A DNA stretch of 64,000 nucleotides from Nocardia abscessus (GCF_015477775.1 NZ_JADLQO010000011.1:228883-292882); one strand, 5' to 3'. Shown: positions 23,402-32,583, numbered from the stretch's first letter. Program-made: numbers and translations. The notes: generated by a model not told the origin, from the letters alone.

Positions 23402-26400
23402 ATGCTGTCGAGAGAAGACGAGATCGCCGGACTTCATCTCACCTTGCAGGATGCGCTGGACCGGGTAGCGAACGGCCCGGACGCGGCACCTGTACTGGAC
23501 CACCGGATCAGCGCGGCGGCGCGGCGACTTGCTGATCTTCTTCCCCGGGAAAACGACCTGGAGGCCCTGCATTCGCGGTGGCTGCTGGGATGGGTGCACT
23601 GGCATCGCTACCGATCCCGGGCCGGGGGCGGCGATCCCATGGATCTCAGTACCGCGATCACCCAGCATGCGTACTGTCTGGTTGCCGGGCGCGGACCCTT
23701 GCCCGAGGAACTGCTGGCCCGCGTGGCCGACGAATTGGTCCCGGAAGGATCGGCAGTCCTCGAACACGCCATGCGGACACGAGACGAACACGCCGTCGAG
23801 ATCGCCGCGGACATCTGGCAGCGCATCGTCGAAGCGACGCCACGCGACCACTCCGATCGGGCGCATCGCGCCGCCGCTTCGGGTATCGCGTGCTTCGTCC
23901 GCTTCGAATCATTCGGTGATCGGACGGATCTGGACCGAGCCGAATCGTCGTTGCGTGCGTCGTTGCTCGAGCGATCCCGCGACGCGACATCCCTGATCAA
24001 TCTCGGAAATGTCCTGTTGGCTCGATGTCAGCTCGACGAGGACTACGGGGGCGTCGATGAAACGATCGACACTCTGCGGCGAGGGGCCGCGGTGGCAGAC
24101 TCCGACGAACTCCGAGCGGCCTGCGCCGGTGCTCTGGTGTCGGCGTTGCGGCTCCGCTTCGAGCGCACCGGCGACGAGACCGACCTTGCCGAGGCGATCC
24201 GCGCCGGGCGCGATGCCGTGGAGACAACTCCGGCGGGGCACCCCAGCCGCCCCGAACACCTGTCGAATCTGGGCACGGCGTTTCACCGGCGGTTCGACGC
24301 ATTCGGAGACCCAGCGGACCTGGATGATGCCATCGACTTGTTTCATGCGGCGGCGGAGGGGATTCCGGCCGACAGTCCCCGACGGGTCATCAGTCTGTCC
24401 AATCTCGGCGTCGCCTTGCATTCCCGGCACATATTGACAGCATCGTCGGCTGACCTGGATGCGGCGATCGAAGCCGGGTGGGCCGCAGTGAACCATCTCG
24501 ATTCCGACCCCTACGCCACGACCTATCTGGACGCGTTGGCACGCTCACTGCACGCCAGATTCGAATCAACCGGATCGGCAACGGATTTGGACGAATTGTT
24601 CACCGTGCATCGCGCCATGTCCGCGGCATTGCCGGACGGGCATCCCAACCGGCCCTGGCGGCTGATCGAGCTCGCTGTCATCCAGCATGACCGGTTTCTG
24701 CGTGACCGGGCACTGAGCGATCTCGACCAGGCGATCTGGCACTGTCGGCAAGCGATGGAAGAGTTGCCGCTCGACCACCCACGCCGCCCGACCGGTGTGG
24801 AGTTGCTCGGCCGGGCGCTTCTGGAACGTTTCGGTCGCGTCGGGGAGGCGGCCGATCTGGAGCAAGCCATCGAGTTCTTGCGAGCGGCCGCTGATTCAGC
24901 CCCTGCGGACTCGACGGGCGGGGCGCGGCGCTCGGGGCGTCTGGCCCAGGCGCTGTTCGAGCGTTTCTTCGTCACCGGAGACCGCGAAGATCTGGACCAG
25001 TCGATCCGGTTGATTCGGGCCGCCATACCCGCGGGCGGCGGTTCGAGCGACGTCGAGCGACTGTCGTTGCTGAGTTCCCTTGCCGCTGGACTGCGCGAAC
25101 GATTCCACGAGTACGGCGACATCGCGGATCTGGACGAAGTGATCGACATGGGGCAGGAGGCACTGCACAGCACGACAGAGCGCGTCCCGCCCGCTCAGCT
25201 GCTGTTCAACCTCGGCGCGGCATTCGCGACGCGCCATGGCCACTCCGGGACACCGGAAGACCGTGACCGAGGGCTCGCGGCATTGGAGCAGGTCGCAGTG
25301 ACGCGCCAGTACGATCCCGTGCTACGGATCCGGGCCGCGCACGCCGGCGGGATCCTTCTTGCCGGGGCGGATCCGGCCCGCGCGGCGGAGCTGCTGGCGT
25401 ATGCGGTGCATCTGCTGGGTGACCTGGTGCCGCGCCATCTGGAGACGTCCGATCAACAGCGCGAACTGCGCGACATCGGCAGGGTGGCCACCGACGCGGC
25501 CGCCCTGGCCCTCCAGGATCCCAGCCAGTCCATCGATCAGCGGGCCGGTCGAGCGCTGCAGTTGTTGGAGACCGGCCGCGCGATCCTGTTCGGCCAGGGA
25601 ATGGAGATTCGCAGCGATACAACAGAACTGGCCGCTCAGCATCCCGACCTCGCCGCACGCCTGGAGTCACTGCGTCACACACTGGGCATGACGCGCGACG
25701 GAGACGCCCTCGGATACTTCTGGCTCGGCGACTTCCCCGATCCCACCCTCAGAACATTCCCCGATCCCGTACGGGAGCGCAGGACGCTGGGCGAACAGTA
25801 CACCGCACTGCTGAACGAGATCCGTTCCCACGCAGGCTTTTCCTCTTTCGCGCAGGCTTCGCCGGACATCGATATGCCGGATGGGAACCTTCCAGGGGCC
25901 GTCGTTGTGTTCAACATCAGCCGGTATCGAAGCGATGCCCTGCTGGTCACCGGCGGCACCGTGCGCGCCGTCTCGCTGCCCACGATGGGCCTGGATGCCG
26001 TCACCGAACAAGTCGTTGCCTTTCGCCAAGCCCTGCGCGATGCGACGAACCCGGCCGGCACCCCGGCGCACCGCGTCGCGGCGCAGCGCTCGCTTTCCCG
26101 CGTTCTGCAATGGCTGTGGGACAACGCCACCGGCCCGGTGCTCGAGGCCCTCGGTCACGACGCACCGCCGAGCGCAGGACAAGCGTGGCCGCGAATCTGG
26201 TGGGCGCCCGGAGGGCTGCTGGGCAATCTGCCGATCCACGCCGCCGGCTACCACAACTCCGACTCACACGCACGATCCGTGCTGGACCGCGTCGTGTCGT
26301 CCTATACGCCGACGCTTCGCGCCCTGGCCTACGCACACCGGCGCATGCGCGTTCCCGACCATGACAGCCGCGCACTGATCGTCTCCATGCCGACCACTCC

Positions 26401-27058
26401 CGGCATCCCGGGGCGCCTGCATTTCGTCCCCGAAGAAGTCCGCGCGATCCGGGAATGCCTACACAACCCTTGCGTCGTGACCGAACCCGAAGCCGACTCC
26501 GCCGATCCGGAATACGTCGAACCGTTCAGCCGAGACGAACTCCTCGCCTTGGCGAACTCCGGCACCGATCTGCCGCCGGACGTGCTGCCCACCAGATCCA
26601 CTATTCTGACCTTGCTCGAGACCTGCACCATGGTCCACTTCGCCTGTCATGCGCACAGCCACCCCACAGATCCGTCGCGGAGCGCGCTCTTACTGCACGA
26701 TGAGCCCCTCACCGTCGGAGCACTCGCCACGGTGTACCCCCGATACGCCGACCTCGCCTATCTATCCGCCTGCGAAACCGCGCACACCGCCGACGATCAA
26801 CTCGCCGACGAGGGCATAAATCTCGTATCGGCGTTCCAGCTCGCGGGCTACACGCACGTCATCGGCACCCTCTGGGAGGTCGACGACGACATCGCCACCA
26901 CCATCGCCACCAACGTGTACAAAAGCATCACCAACCCGGACGGAACGTCGAACATGGCCTCGACGGCGGAAATCCTGCACCGTGTCGTACTCGACATTCG
27001 CAACAGGAAGGCCGCTACCCCGACGCTCTGGGCGGCACACATCCATGCCGGCGCATGA
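23402..27058 (+). CDS. TPR-repeat CHAT-domain (caspase-like) protein
   Basis: A 1218-residue protein. Residues about 120-650 contain degenerate tetratricopeptide units of roughly 45-48 residues, each with a pattern like 'LDDAIDLFHAAAEGIPADSP…NLGVALHSRH'. Residues about 850-1215 form a CHAT protease-like domain. 'VHFACHAHSHPTDPSRSALLLHD' supplies the candidate catalytic His (1083) and 'ADLAYLSACETAHTADD' the Cys (1124). CHAT proteases are caspase-related and often serve in bacterial immunity or programmed death, with TPRs holding partner proteins. GGGGGAG 6 nt before ATG 23402 sets the start. No protease substrate or CATRA-type partner is recognisable next to it. Confidence 0.85.
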   Translation: MLSREDEIAGLHLTLQDALDRVANGPDAAPVLDHRISAAARRLADLLPRENDLEALHSRWLLGWVHWHRYRSRAGGGDPMDLSTAITQHAYCLVAGRGPLPEELLARVADELVPEGSAVLEHAMRTRDEHAVEIAADIWQRIVEATPRDHSDRAHRAAASGIACFVRFESFGDRTDLDRAESSLRASLLERSRDATSLINLGNVLLARCQLDEDYGGVDETIDTLRRGAAVADSDELRAACAGALVSALRLRFERTGDETDLAEAIRAGRDAVETTPAGHPSRPEHLSNLGTAFHRRFDAFGDPADLDDAIDLFHAAAEGIPADSPRRVISLSNLGVALHSRHILTASSADLDAAIEAGWAAVNHLDSDPYATTYLDALARSLHARFESTGSATDLDELFTVHRAMSAALPDGHPNRPWRLIELAVIQHDRFLRDRALSDLDQAIWHCRQAMEELPLDHPRRPTGVELLGRALLERFGRVGEAADLEQAIEFLRAAADSAPADSTGGARRSGRLAQALFERFFVTGDREDLDQSIRLIRAAIPAGGGSSDVERLSLLSSLAAGLRERFHEYGDIADLDEVIDMGQEALHSTTERVPPAQLLFNLGAAFATRHGHSGTPEDRDRGLAALEQVAVTRQYDPVLRIRAAHAGGILLAGADPARAAELLAYAVHLLGDLVPRHLETSDQQRELRDIGRVATDAAALALQDPSQSIDQRAGRALQLLETGRAILFGQGMEIRSDTTELAAQHPDLAARLESLRHTLGMTRDGDALGYFWLGDFPDPTLRTFPDPVRERRTLGEQYTALLNEIRSHAGFSSFAQASPDIDMPDGNLPGAVVVFNISRYRSDALLVTGGTVRAVSLPTMGLDAVTEQVVAFRQALRDATNPAGTPAHRVAAQRSLSRVLQWLWDNATGPVLEALGHDAPPSAGQAWPRIWWAPGGLLGNLPIHAAGYHNSDSHARSVLDRVVSSYTPTLRALAYAHRRMRVPDHDSRALIVSMPTTPGIPGRLHFVPEEVRAIRECLHNPCVVTEPEADSADPEYVEPFSRDELLALANSGTDLPPDVLPTRSTILTLLETCTMVHFACHAHSHPTDPSRSALLLHDEPLTVGALATVYPRYADLAYLSACETAHTADDQLADEGINLVSAFQLAGYTHVIGTLWEVDDDIATTIATNVYKSITNPDGTSNMASTAEILHRVVLDIRNRKAATPTLWAAHIHAGA

Positions 27059-27311
27059 GCACGAATACCGTTTTCCGCGGCAAAGATTTGTGCAGACACC
27101 GCGCCTGTGCAATTGGTAGTGCCCGATGGGTGGAACCGATTGACAGTGTGCACCAACCGCCGACTCGACCGGTATCAGCTGGGGGTGCAGTGAACAGATC
27201 ATCCGCCGAGGTCGGACCCCGGTTGCAGCGGTGCTCGGCACTCAGCGAGTAGAAACCGAATCGGTCGGGGTCGGTGGGATCCGCCGCCGCGTGCGGGTGT
27301 CGGCGGAGAGG

Positions 27312-27542
27312 TCAGTCGGCAATGTTGCGCGTCGCCCGATCCGGCAGGATCCCGGCCTGGACGAGTTCCTCGTAGATCCGCTGCTGCTCATCGTCGAGAT
27401 TCGAGTACAGCATCTCGTATGCCAGTTCTTCCTCGGCGAGCACCGCGACCGGATCCCAGTCGTCACCGAGCGCAGCGACGACGGCGGTGCGCCGTCGTGC
27501 CTCGTCCAGCGTGAGGTCGTAAGCAAAATTATGGTCGGCCAT
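27312..27542 (-). CDS. Small conserved acidic protein (DUF6400-like)
   Basis: A 76-residue helical protein ('YDLTLDEARRRTAVVAALGDDWDPVAVLAEEELAYEMLYSNLDDEQQRIYEELVQAG'). The pattern 'DEARRR…LGxxWDPV…YxxLYSxLDxxQQxIYxxLVxAG' matches small actinobacterial proteins that I recall as DUF6400, of unknown function. ATG 27542 is preferred; an in-frame start at 27602 adds 20 residues without family support. It is convergent with the CHAT gene. Confidence 0.65.
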   Translation of the reverse strand: MADHNFAYDLTLDEARRRTAVVAALGDDWDPVAVLAEEELAYEMLYSNLDDEQQRIYEELVQAGILPDRATRNIAD

Positions 27543-27840
27543 GCGGGCATCTCTTTCCGAAAACGATTCGATGACGATGCCCAACCAGACCCTCTCGAGC
27601 AATGACGTGCATCACGTTCCACGGTTGGACTTCATCACATTTGATGCCCGTGCGCGGACCGGACCACGGAGTAGCGCCTCCACACGGGTGTCGCTGCCTC
27701 GCCCTCACCCGGCTGGCCACGAAGCCGGCCGACCTGGGTGGTGATGCCTTCGGTGGCCAGGCGCGCATTGCCCAGTGGCTGTCAGCAGATCCAGGAGTCG
27801 GTACTGTGCGCTGTCACCGAAACCGTGGCATGTTTGCAGC

Positions 27841-28200
27841 GTGAACGTGTCAGAACTCGTCTACAACGTCGTAGTCGTCACGCACCTGCTCGGCATGGCC
27901 GCAGTGGTAGGTGGCTATGTCGCGGGGCAGCCACGTGTCTCGGAACTCATGGTCTGGGGTGCGCGGTTGCAGATCGTCACCGGGGTGATCCTGGTCGGCA
28001 TGGCCGAATCGATCGACTCCCTGGCCAAGGACCCGGACATGGCGAAGATCGGGGTGAAGCTGGTCGTTTCGGTGGCGGTGGCCGCATTCGCCGAGATCGG
28101 GCGCGGGCGCGACAAGCGCGGCAAGTCGGTGCCGTGGCTGACCCACGCCGCGGGCGTGCTGGCGATCGTCAACGTTTTCGTAGCCGTCCTGTGGACCTGA
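27841..28200 (+). CDS. Small integral membrane protein, four helices
   Basis: A 119-residue protein from GTG 27841 with four membrane segments: 'LVYNVVVVTHLLGMAAVVGGYVAG', 'LMVWGARLQIVTGVILVGMAE', 'IGVKLVVSVAVAAFAEIG' and 'GVLAIVNVFVAVLW'. The conserved His in helix 1 and Gln in helix 2 recall small membrane redox or heme-associated proteins, but no family is certain. The upstream ATG 27775 would add 22 polar residues and is not favoured. A 15-bp perfect hairpin follows the stop. Confidence 0.7.
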   Translation: MNVSELVYNVVVVTHLLGMAAVVGGYVAGQPRVSELMVWGARLQIVTGVILVGMAESIDSLAKDPDMAKIGVKLVVSVAVAAFAEIGRGRDKRGKSVPWLTHAAGVLAIVNVFVAVLWT

Positions 28201-28201
28201 C

Positions 28202-28243
28202 GTGTTCGGCGCCGGCGGGTGTGTGCCGGCCGGCGCCGAACAC
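28202..28243. terminator. Perfect 15-bp hairpin, bidirectional terminator
   Basis: Bases 28202-28216 pair perfectly with 28229-28243 (GTGTTCGGCGCCGGC against its reverse complement) across a 12-nt loop. It fills the space between two convergent genes. Confidence 0.85.
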
Positions 28244-28246
28244 GGG

Positions 28247-29458
28247 TCAGGCCTCGAACAGCGATTGCCCGAGGTAGCCGCCCGGCGCCGGAACTCCGGG
28301 CGGGATCACGAACACCGCGGAACCGATCGGCGTCGTCCAGACATTGAGCGCGTCGAACTCCGCGAGTCGTCGCTGCACCGGAACGAACTGGGTGTCCACG
28401 TCGCGCTGGTAGGCGGCGAACAGTAGGCCCGAGTTGGAGATCCGGCCGGGCGTGGGCGCGTCGTCGTAGTTGTAGCCACGTCGCAGGAAGCGCTCGCCGT
28501 CGTGGGTGTGATGAGCGCGCGCGATGTGCGACGACGGTGGGATGACCGGGATCCCGTTCGCGTCCACCGCGGCGAAGTCCGGCTCGTCGAACTCGTCGGC
28601 ACCGGTCAGCGGCGCACCGTTGGCGACGGTGCGGCCGATGGTGAGTTCCCTTTCCTCCCGGTCGATTTCGTCCCAGGTGTCCAGTGTCATCGCGATCCGC
28701 CGCAGCACGCACGACGTGCCGCCGTCCAGCCACGGCCGGGCCGCGCCGTCATCCCAGACCAGACGGTTGAACTCCGGCGTGCCGGGCGCGAGGTTCACCG
28801 TGCCGTCGACCTGGCCCATCAGGTTGCGCGGTGTCGTGCCCGGCGCGGCATCCCGGAAGCCGCGCTGTACCCAGCGCACCGTGACCAGTGAGGACACGCT
28901 CCGGCACAGCACGCGCACCGCGTGCGACACCGTGGTGACCTCGTCGGCGCAGACCTGCAGGAGCAGGTCGCCGCCGGTCCACGCCGATTCGAGCCGGTCG
29001 ATGGCGAAGGGCGGCAACGGCCGCAGCCAGGACGGCCGGTGTCGCTCGAGCCCGGCCGCCGGGAACACCGCCGGTCCGAAACCCACCGTGACGGTGAGCC
29101 GCGCGGAGCGCAGCGCGAGTTCGGGTTCGGTGTCCGCCAGAGCGGGCCTGCCCTGGGTGAGCCGGGCGGCGTCGCCGGTCCAGATCTTCAGCAATCCGAC
29201 GAGGTCGTCGCGTCGAGCGCCCGGCTTCAGGTCGAAGGCCAGGAACGCCGCGTGGGCCTGCGGGATGGTATCGATGCCGGCTTGGTGCGGCCCGTAGAAC
29301 GGCACCGTCGCGTCCCCCGACGACGGATCGGGGTCCCGCCGCCCGGGGCGGGCGGCCGCGCCGAGCCCGATACCGGCGGCGCCTGCCGCGACGGCGCCGC
29401 CGCCCAGCAGACGCCGCCGGTTGATCCGTGCGGGTCGCGGTTCGTTCCGCTCAGCCAC
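28247..29458 (-). CDS. Tat-exported DyP-type heme peroxidase (EfeB-like)
   Basis: A 403-residue dye-decolorizing peroxidase. The N-terminus carries a Tat signal ('RINRRRLLGGGAVAAGAAG'). The family motif GxxDG appears in 'NLMGQVDGTVNLAPGTPEF', the proximal heme His in the segment 'SHIARAHHTHDGERFLRRGYNYD' and the distal Arg in 'RRIAMTLDTWDEIDREEREL'. Length and Tat signal suit the EfeB/YwbN class, which acts outside the membrane on heme or iron. GTG 29458 overlaps the end of the PCuAC gene by 8 bp, implying translational coupling. Confidence 0.9.
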   Translation of the reverse strand: MAERNEPRPARINRRRLLGGGAVAAGAAGIGLGAAARPGRRDPDPSSGDATVPFYGPHQAGIDTIPQAHAAFLAFDLKPGARRDDLVGLLKIWTGDAARLTQGRPALADTEPELALRSARLTVTVGFGPAVFPAAGLERHRPSWLRPLPPFAIDRLESAWTGGDLLLQVCADEVTTVSHAVRVLCRSVSSLVTVRWVQRGFRDAAPGTTPRNLMGQVDGTVNLAPGTPEFNRLVWDDGAARPWLDGGTSCVLRRIAMTLDTWDEIDREERELTIGRTVANGAPLTGADEFDEPDFAAVDANGIPVIPPSSHIARAHHTHDGERFLRRGYNYDDAPTPGRISNSGLLFAAYQRDVDTQFVPVQRRLAEFDALNVWTTPIGSAVFVIPPGVPAPGGYLGQSLFEA

Positions 29459-30017
29459 CGTGCGCGGGGGTCTGCGCGCCGGTATGGGACTCGCCGCCCG
29501 CGTGGTCGGGCACGTAATTCTCCTGGTTGCCGGAGAAGTCGCGCACCTGGGCGGTGAAGGTGGTGGTCGAGCCGTCATCGAAGGTCAGCGTGACCGATGT
29601 CTCCGAGCCGGTGCGCAGCGGTCCGAGCAGGCCCATGAACATGATGTGGTCACCGCCGGGCCGCAGCTGTGTGCGCCCGTGCGCGGGAACGACGAAGCCG
29701 CCGCGTTTGGGCCGCATCGCCTTCGTCCCGTTCGCGTCGGCGACCACTTCGTGCAGTTCGATCCGCTCCGAGGCGGGACTGGTGGCCGAGACGATGGTGC
29801 GTGGGGTGTCGCCGGAGTTGGTCAGGTCGCCGAACGCGGCCGACATTCCGCTGTCGGCGGCTTTGACCCACTGATCGGAAATGGTCACGGTGTTCGCCGA
29901 GGCGGCGGCCTGGGTCGCGTCGGCCGACGAGCAGGCGGTCAGGAGGAGTGCCGCCGCAGCGGTGGCCATCGCACCGGGCAGGAGGCGTGTGGTGCGTTGC
30001 CGAGTGAAGGTATGCAT
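29451..30017 (-). CDS. PCuAC-family periplasmic copper chaperone lipoprotein
   Basis: A 188-residue protein with a lipoprotein signal ending 'LLLTACSSAD' (Cys would be lipidated). The mature domain is the PCuAC fold. Its copper-site residues follow the H(M)x10Mx21HxM pattern: His in 'IELHEVV', Met in 'GTKAMRPKRGG' and 'GGDHIMFMGL'. The residue after the first His is Glu instead of Met, and one residue is extra before the last His. The C-terminus has a His-containing tail ('DHAGGESHTG', 'PAHGG'). ATG 30017 is preceded by GGAG. It probably delivers copper outside the membrane, co-translated with the DyP gene. Confidence 0.85.
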   Translation of the reverse strand: MHTFTRQRTTRLLPGAMATAAAALLLTACSSADATQAAASANTVTISDQWVKAADSGMSAAFGDLTNSGDTPRTIVSATSPASERIELHEVVADANGTKAMRPKRGGFVVPAHGRTQLRPGGDHIMFMGLLGPLRTGSETSVTLTFDDGSTTTFTAQVRDFSGNQENYVPDHAGGESHTGAQTPAHGG

Positions 30018-30328
30018 GAGAACTCCGAAGATGTGAGATGTGATGTGGCGCATGGTGGACCGGCGAAGACAGTGCGGCGCGCGCAGTGCCCCGGAGTCGT
30101 CGCCCGGACGCGGAACTTCGACCGCTGATGCGCGGAACGAGCCGCGGCTCACCGGGTCTCGGGACGAATCGTTCGTCGGCCGCCATGTCGTGGCGCGCGC
30201 GGATCGATGCCGAAGGTCGCGACGAGCCGCACGGGCTCGGCGGGTGATCCGGATCGAGCGTGAGCAGCGCTGAACGCATCGCGCGACCGCGGCGATGAGC
30301 CCGCGATGTCCGCCTGCGATGTGAAGGG
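30018..30328. other. Intergenic stretch, no gene supported
   Basis: About 310 bp between the His-containing membrane gene and the PCuAC gene, both on the minus strand. Frames on either strand are Arg/Ser/Pro-rich without motifs. It should hold the PCuAC-DyP promoter, but I cannot fix its boxes. Confidence 0.4.
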
Positions 30329-30853
30329 TCAGTCCGGCGGTGGGCCGCGCAGGCCGGAACCCGAACTGAGCAGCAGGCGCCGTGGCCGGGGGAGTGCACG
30401 GCCGAATGCGAGCGAGCTGATCCGGACCGGTGCGCCGGGCCGATCGGCGAGGACCCGCACGGCCTGCCGCATCCCGCAGGCCGCACGCAGCAGAGCCTGT
30501 TCGGCGGCGTGGATGAGCAGCGCGCCGAGCGGAACAGCCGCGAGATGCGTGCCGAGCATGACCGATGTCGCGCCCGCGTCGTGGTGGTGAGCGGTCGACA
30601 GGGTGGCTGCGAGGTGTGCGACAGCCTGCGCGATCGCCAGCGTCGCCATGATCTCGCCGAGCCCGTGGCGGTGTCGTCGCGCGCCGGCGAACACGCCCAC
30701 GGCCGCGCAGGCCGCGATCAGTGTGGCGATCGGCGAGGCGCCCGGAGACATCGCGCCCCCACCGAGTGCATGCGCGGCGATGCTCACCGCCCCCGCCGCG
30801 GATCCGACGAACGCGCCGCGTAGCCGCGCCGCCATCACCGTCGGATTTCGCAC
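30329..30853 (-). CDS. Membrane protein with His motifs, copper-region associated
   Basis: A 174-residue protein with four hydrophobic segments: 'GAFVGSAAGAVSIAAHALGGG', 'ATLIAACAAVGVFAGA', 'IMATLAIAQAVAHLAATL' and 'HLAAVPLGALLIHAAEQALLRAACG'. His residues cluster at membrane ends ('RRHRHGLGE', 'STAHHHDAG'), fitting a metal-linked role near the PCuAC/DyP genes. It starts at GTG 30853; TAGTAT (minus strand, 30865-30860) lies 6 nt upstream, so the mRNA may be leaderless. The last about 40 residues are a basic, Pro-rich cytoplasmic tail. Confidence 0.7.
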   Translation of the reverse strand: MRNPTVMAARLRGAFVGSAAGAVSIAAHALGGGAMSPGASPIATLIAACAAVGVFAGARRHRHGLGEIMATLAIAQAVAHLAATLSTAHHHDAGATSVMLGTHLAAVPLGALLIHAAEQALLRAACGMRQAVRVLADRPGAPVRISSLAFGRALPRPRRLLLSSGSGLRGPPPD

Positions 30854-30859
30854 CGTCTC

Positions 30860-30878
30860 ATACTACCGACTGTCGTAG
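30860..30878 (-). promoter_or_regulatory. Promoter and imperfect dyad before the His-rich membrane gene
   Basis: On the minus strand TAGTAT (-10 type TANNNT) ends 6 nt before GTG 30853. It is overlapped by CTAC-N8-GTAG, an imperfect dyad resembling BlaI/CopY-type operators (TAC…GTA), which would suit copper control. Confidence 0.35.
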
Positions 30879-31059
30879 CCGTGCCGGGCATCGGATCGAG
30901 GCCGCGGCGGCATTCCGGCCCGGCGGCGGCTCGAGCCGCACGGGCGCGGAAACGGAACGAGACAGCTTTCCGCGCAATATCTCCCGCGAACCAACGCCGG
31001 TCCGCGGAACCGTCCTTCGTGTCGAAGGGGGTGCGCGCGATGCGGAAGCCGAGGTCCGC

Positions 31060-31773
31060 TCACACCGTGACGGCCGCGTGGACGAGGTTGTGGTCGGATA
31101 CTCCGCCGACGTCGTCGACCGACGCCCCGGTGACGCTCGCGCCGTGCACGACCACGTGATCGATGTACTGGGATTTCGCGCCCGAGGAGCGCGGGCGGGT
31201 CGGCAGCGCACCGGCGACGCACTCGGCGACGACGAAGTCGTCGCCCAGCCCGGCGGCGACCGAGGCGCGATCGGTGTTGAAGTCACCCAGCAGCACCGCG
31301 GCGGGCGCCGGTGCGTCCGACGCGAGTTCGGCCAGGCGCGACAGCTGGTCGGTGCGCCGTCGATCGCCGGTCACATGGGTGGCGATCACCGTCAGTTCGC
31401 CCGCGTCGATGACCAGGGCGCCCTTGCCGTGATCGTGGGCGAAGGATTCGGCCGCGAGCTCCCTGCTCGGTTCGGCGGTGAGCACCACGAGGTACTCGCC
31501 GCCGTCGAGCAGGGAACTGGGCATGCGCCGCGGCGTCGGCAACCGCTGGTACCGCATCGCGTGGAACGTCCGATCCGGCAGCGCCATTCGCAGGCTGGCC
31601 AGCTGATCGCCGCTGACCTCCTGTAACGCGATGATCCGCTCGGTGCGTTCGGCCACCCGCGCGGTGATCGCGGCGATCCGTGCGCCCTCGTCCGGCCAGC
31701 GGGTCGCGACGTCCTCGTACCAGTTCTCGGCGTGGACGCGATGCAGAACGTTCCAAGTGGCCACCGTGATCAC
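31060..31773 (-). CDS. Endonuclease/exonuclease/phosphatase family protein
   Basis: A 237-residue EEP-fold hydrolase. Motifs in order: 'VATWNVLHR' (Asn), 'RIIALQEVSGDQ' (metal-binding Glu), 'TVIATHVTGDRRR' (His), 'AVLLGDFNTDRA' (Asp and Asn) and 'YIDHVVVHG…VGGVSDHNLVHAAV' (Asp-His pair). These make an intact active site, but the substrate (DNA, phospholipid or nucleotide) is not decided. GTG 31773 is chosen because the first strand starts directly after it. It follows the TetR gene by 65 bp in the same direction. Confidence 0.8.
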   Translation of the reverse strand: MITVATWNVLHRVHAENWYEDVATRWPDEGARIAAITARVAERTERIIALQEVSGDQLASLRMALPDRTFHAMRYQRLPTPRRMPSSLLDGGEYLVVLTAEPSRELAAESFAHDHGKGALVIDAGELTVIATHVTGDRRRTDQLSRLAELASDAPAPAAVLLGDFNTDRASVAAGLGDDFVVAECVAGALPTRPRSSGAKSQYIDHVVVHGASVTGASVDDVGGVSDHNLVHAAVTV

Positions 31774-31838
31774 CCTCGCGATCGTAGGCGAACCGGGTGA
31801 AACAGGTTGCGGCGCGGGCTGGGCCGCGCCCGATGCGC

Positions 31839-32468
31839 TCACCCCGCGCCCTGGATGTCGATGCCCTGCTGAAGCGACGCGACCGCGTGATCGAGAACGC
31901 GATACAAGGCCGCGACGGAATGGTCCTCGCCCAGCATCCAGTGATCGAGGCCCACGCCGAAAGCGGCGAAACAAGCCGCGGCGGTGAGCTGCGGCCGCAG
32001 ATCGTCGGCGCGGAGCCCGGCGCGGACGGCGAAGTTCAGCGCCATCGCGCGCTGGCGTCCCAGGGCGCCGATGAAGTTCTCGCGGCGCAGTTCCGGGTTG
32101 CCGACCAGCAGTTGCCTGGCCCGCCGTGCCGTCTCGGCTTGGCGGTCGCGTGCCCGCGCGTTCTGTTCGTCGAGCAGGAAGTCGCTCAGCGCCGCCCGCA
32201 GTGCGGTCAGCACCGATTCGCTCGTGGGGCGCCGGTCGACGGCGGCGAGCAACTGCGCCATCAGGTCTTCCTCATGGCTGAAGACGACCGCGAGTTTCGA
32301 CGGGAAATGCCGGTGGAAGGTGCGCCGGGAAACGCGCGCCGCGTCGGCGATCTGCTGCACGGTGGTCTGCTCGAACCCGTGCCGCTCGAACAGTCGCAGC
32401 GCGGCATCGACCAATTCCCGTCGAACTCGCGCCTTCTCGCGCTCGCGCGGACCGTTCACACCCGTCAT
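31839..32468 (-). CDS. TetR family transcriptional regulator
   Basis: A 209-residue TetR protein with HTH 'ALRLFERHGFEQTTVQQIADAARVSRRTFHRHFPSKLAVVF' near the N-terminus. The C-terminal domain contains 'LTAAACFAAFGVGLDHWM', typical of mycobacterial-type TetR proteins that sense lipophilic ligands. It is divergent from the secretory lipase gene; two palindromes lie between them and probably bind this repressor. Confidence 0.9.
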   Translation of the reverse strand: MTGVNGPREREKARVRRELVDAALRLFERHGFEQTTVQQIADAARVSRRTFHRHFPSKLAVVFSHEEDLMAQLLAAVDRRPTSESVLTALRAALSDFLLDEQNARARDRQAETARRARQLLVGNPELRRENFIGALGRQRAMALNFAVRAGLRADDLRPQLTAAACFAAFGVGLDHWMLGEDHSVAALYRVLDHAVASLQQGIDIQGAG

Positions 32469-32502
32469 GCCGCAATCCCTCTTCTCGATGTCGTCGACAT
32501 TG

Positions 32503-32519
32503 GTGTCTCAAAGTGACAC
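32503..32519. promoter_or_regulatory. Inverted repeat 1, candidate TetR operator
   Basis: GTGTC (32503-32507) and GACAC (32515-32519) form a perfect dyad with a 7-bp spacer (TCAAAGT), 34 bp upstream of the TetR start. Confidence 0.55.
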
Positions 32520-32542
32520 TTTAGGGGAGATTCGGGCTACAG

Positions 32543-32557
32543 TGTCTCGTCGAGACA
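32543..32557. promoter_or_regulatory. Inverted repeat 2, candidate TetR operator
   Basis: TGTCTC (32543-32548) and GAGACA (32552-32557) form a perfect dyad with a 3-bp spacer, 26 bp before the lipase start. The shared TGTCTC half-site with the first repeat supports binding by one protein. Confidence 0.55.
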
Positions 32558-32583
32558 TCGAGCCGGGAACGAGAGGTGGCGCC

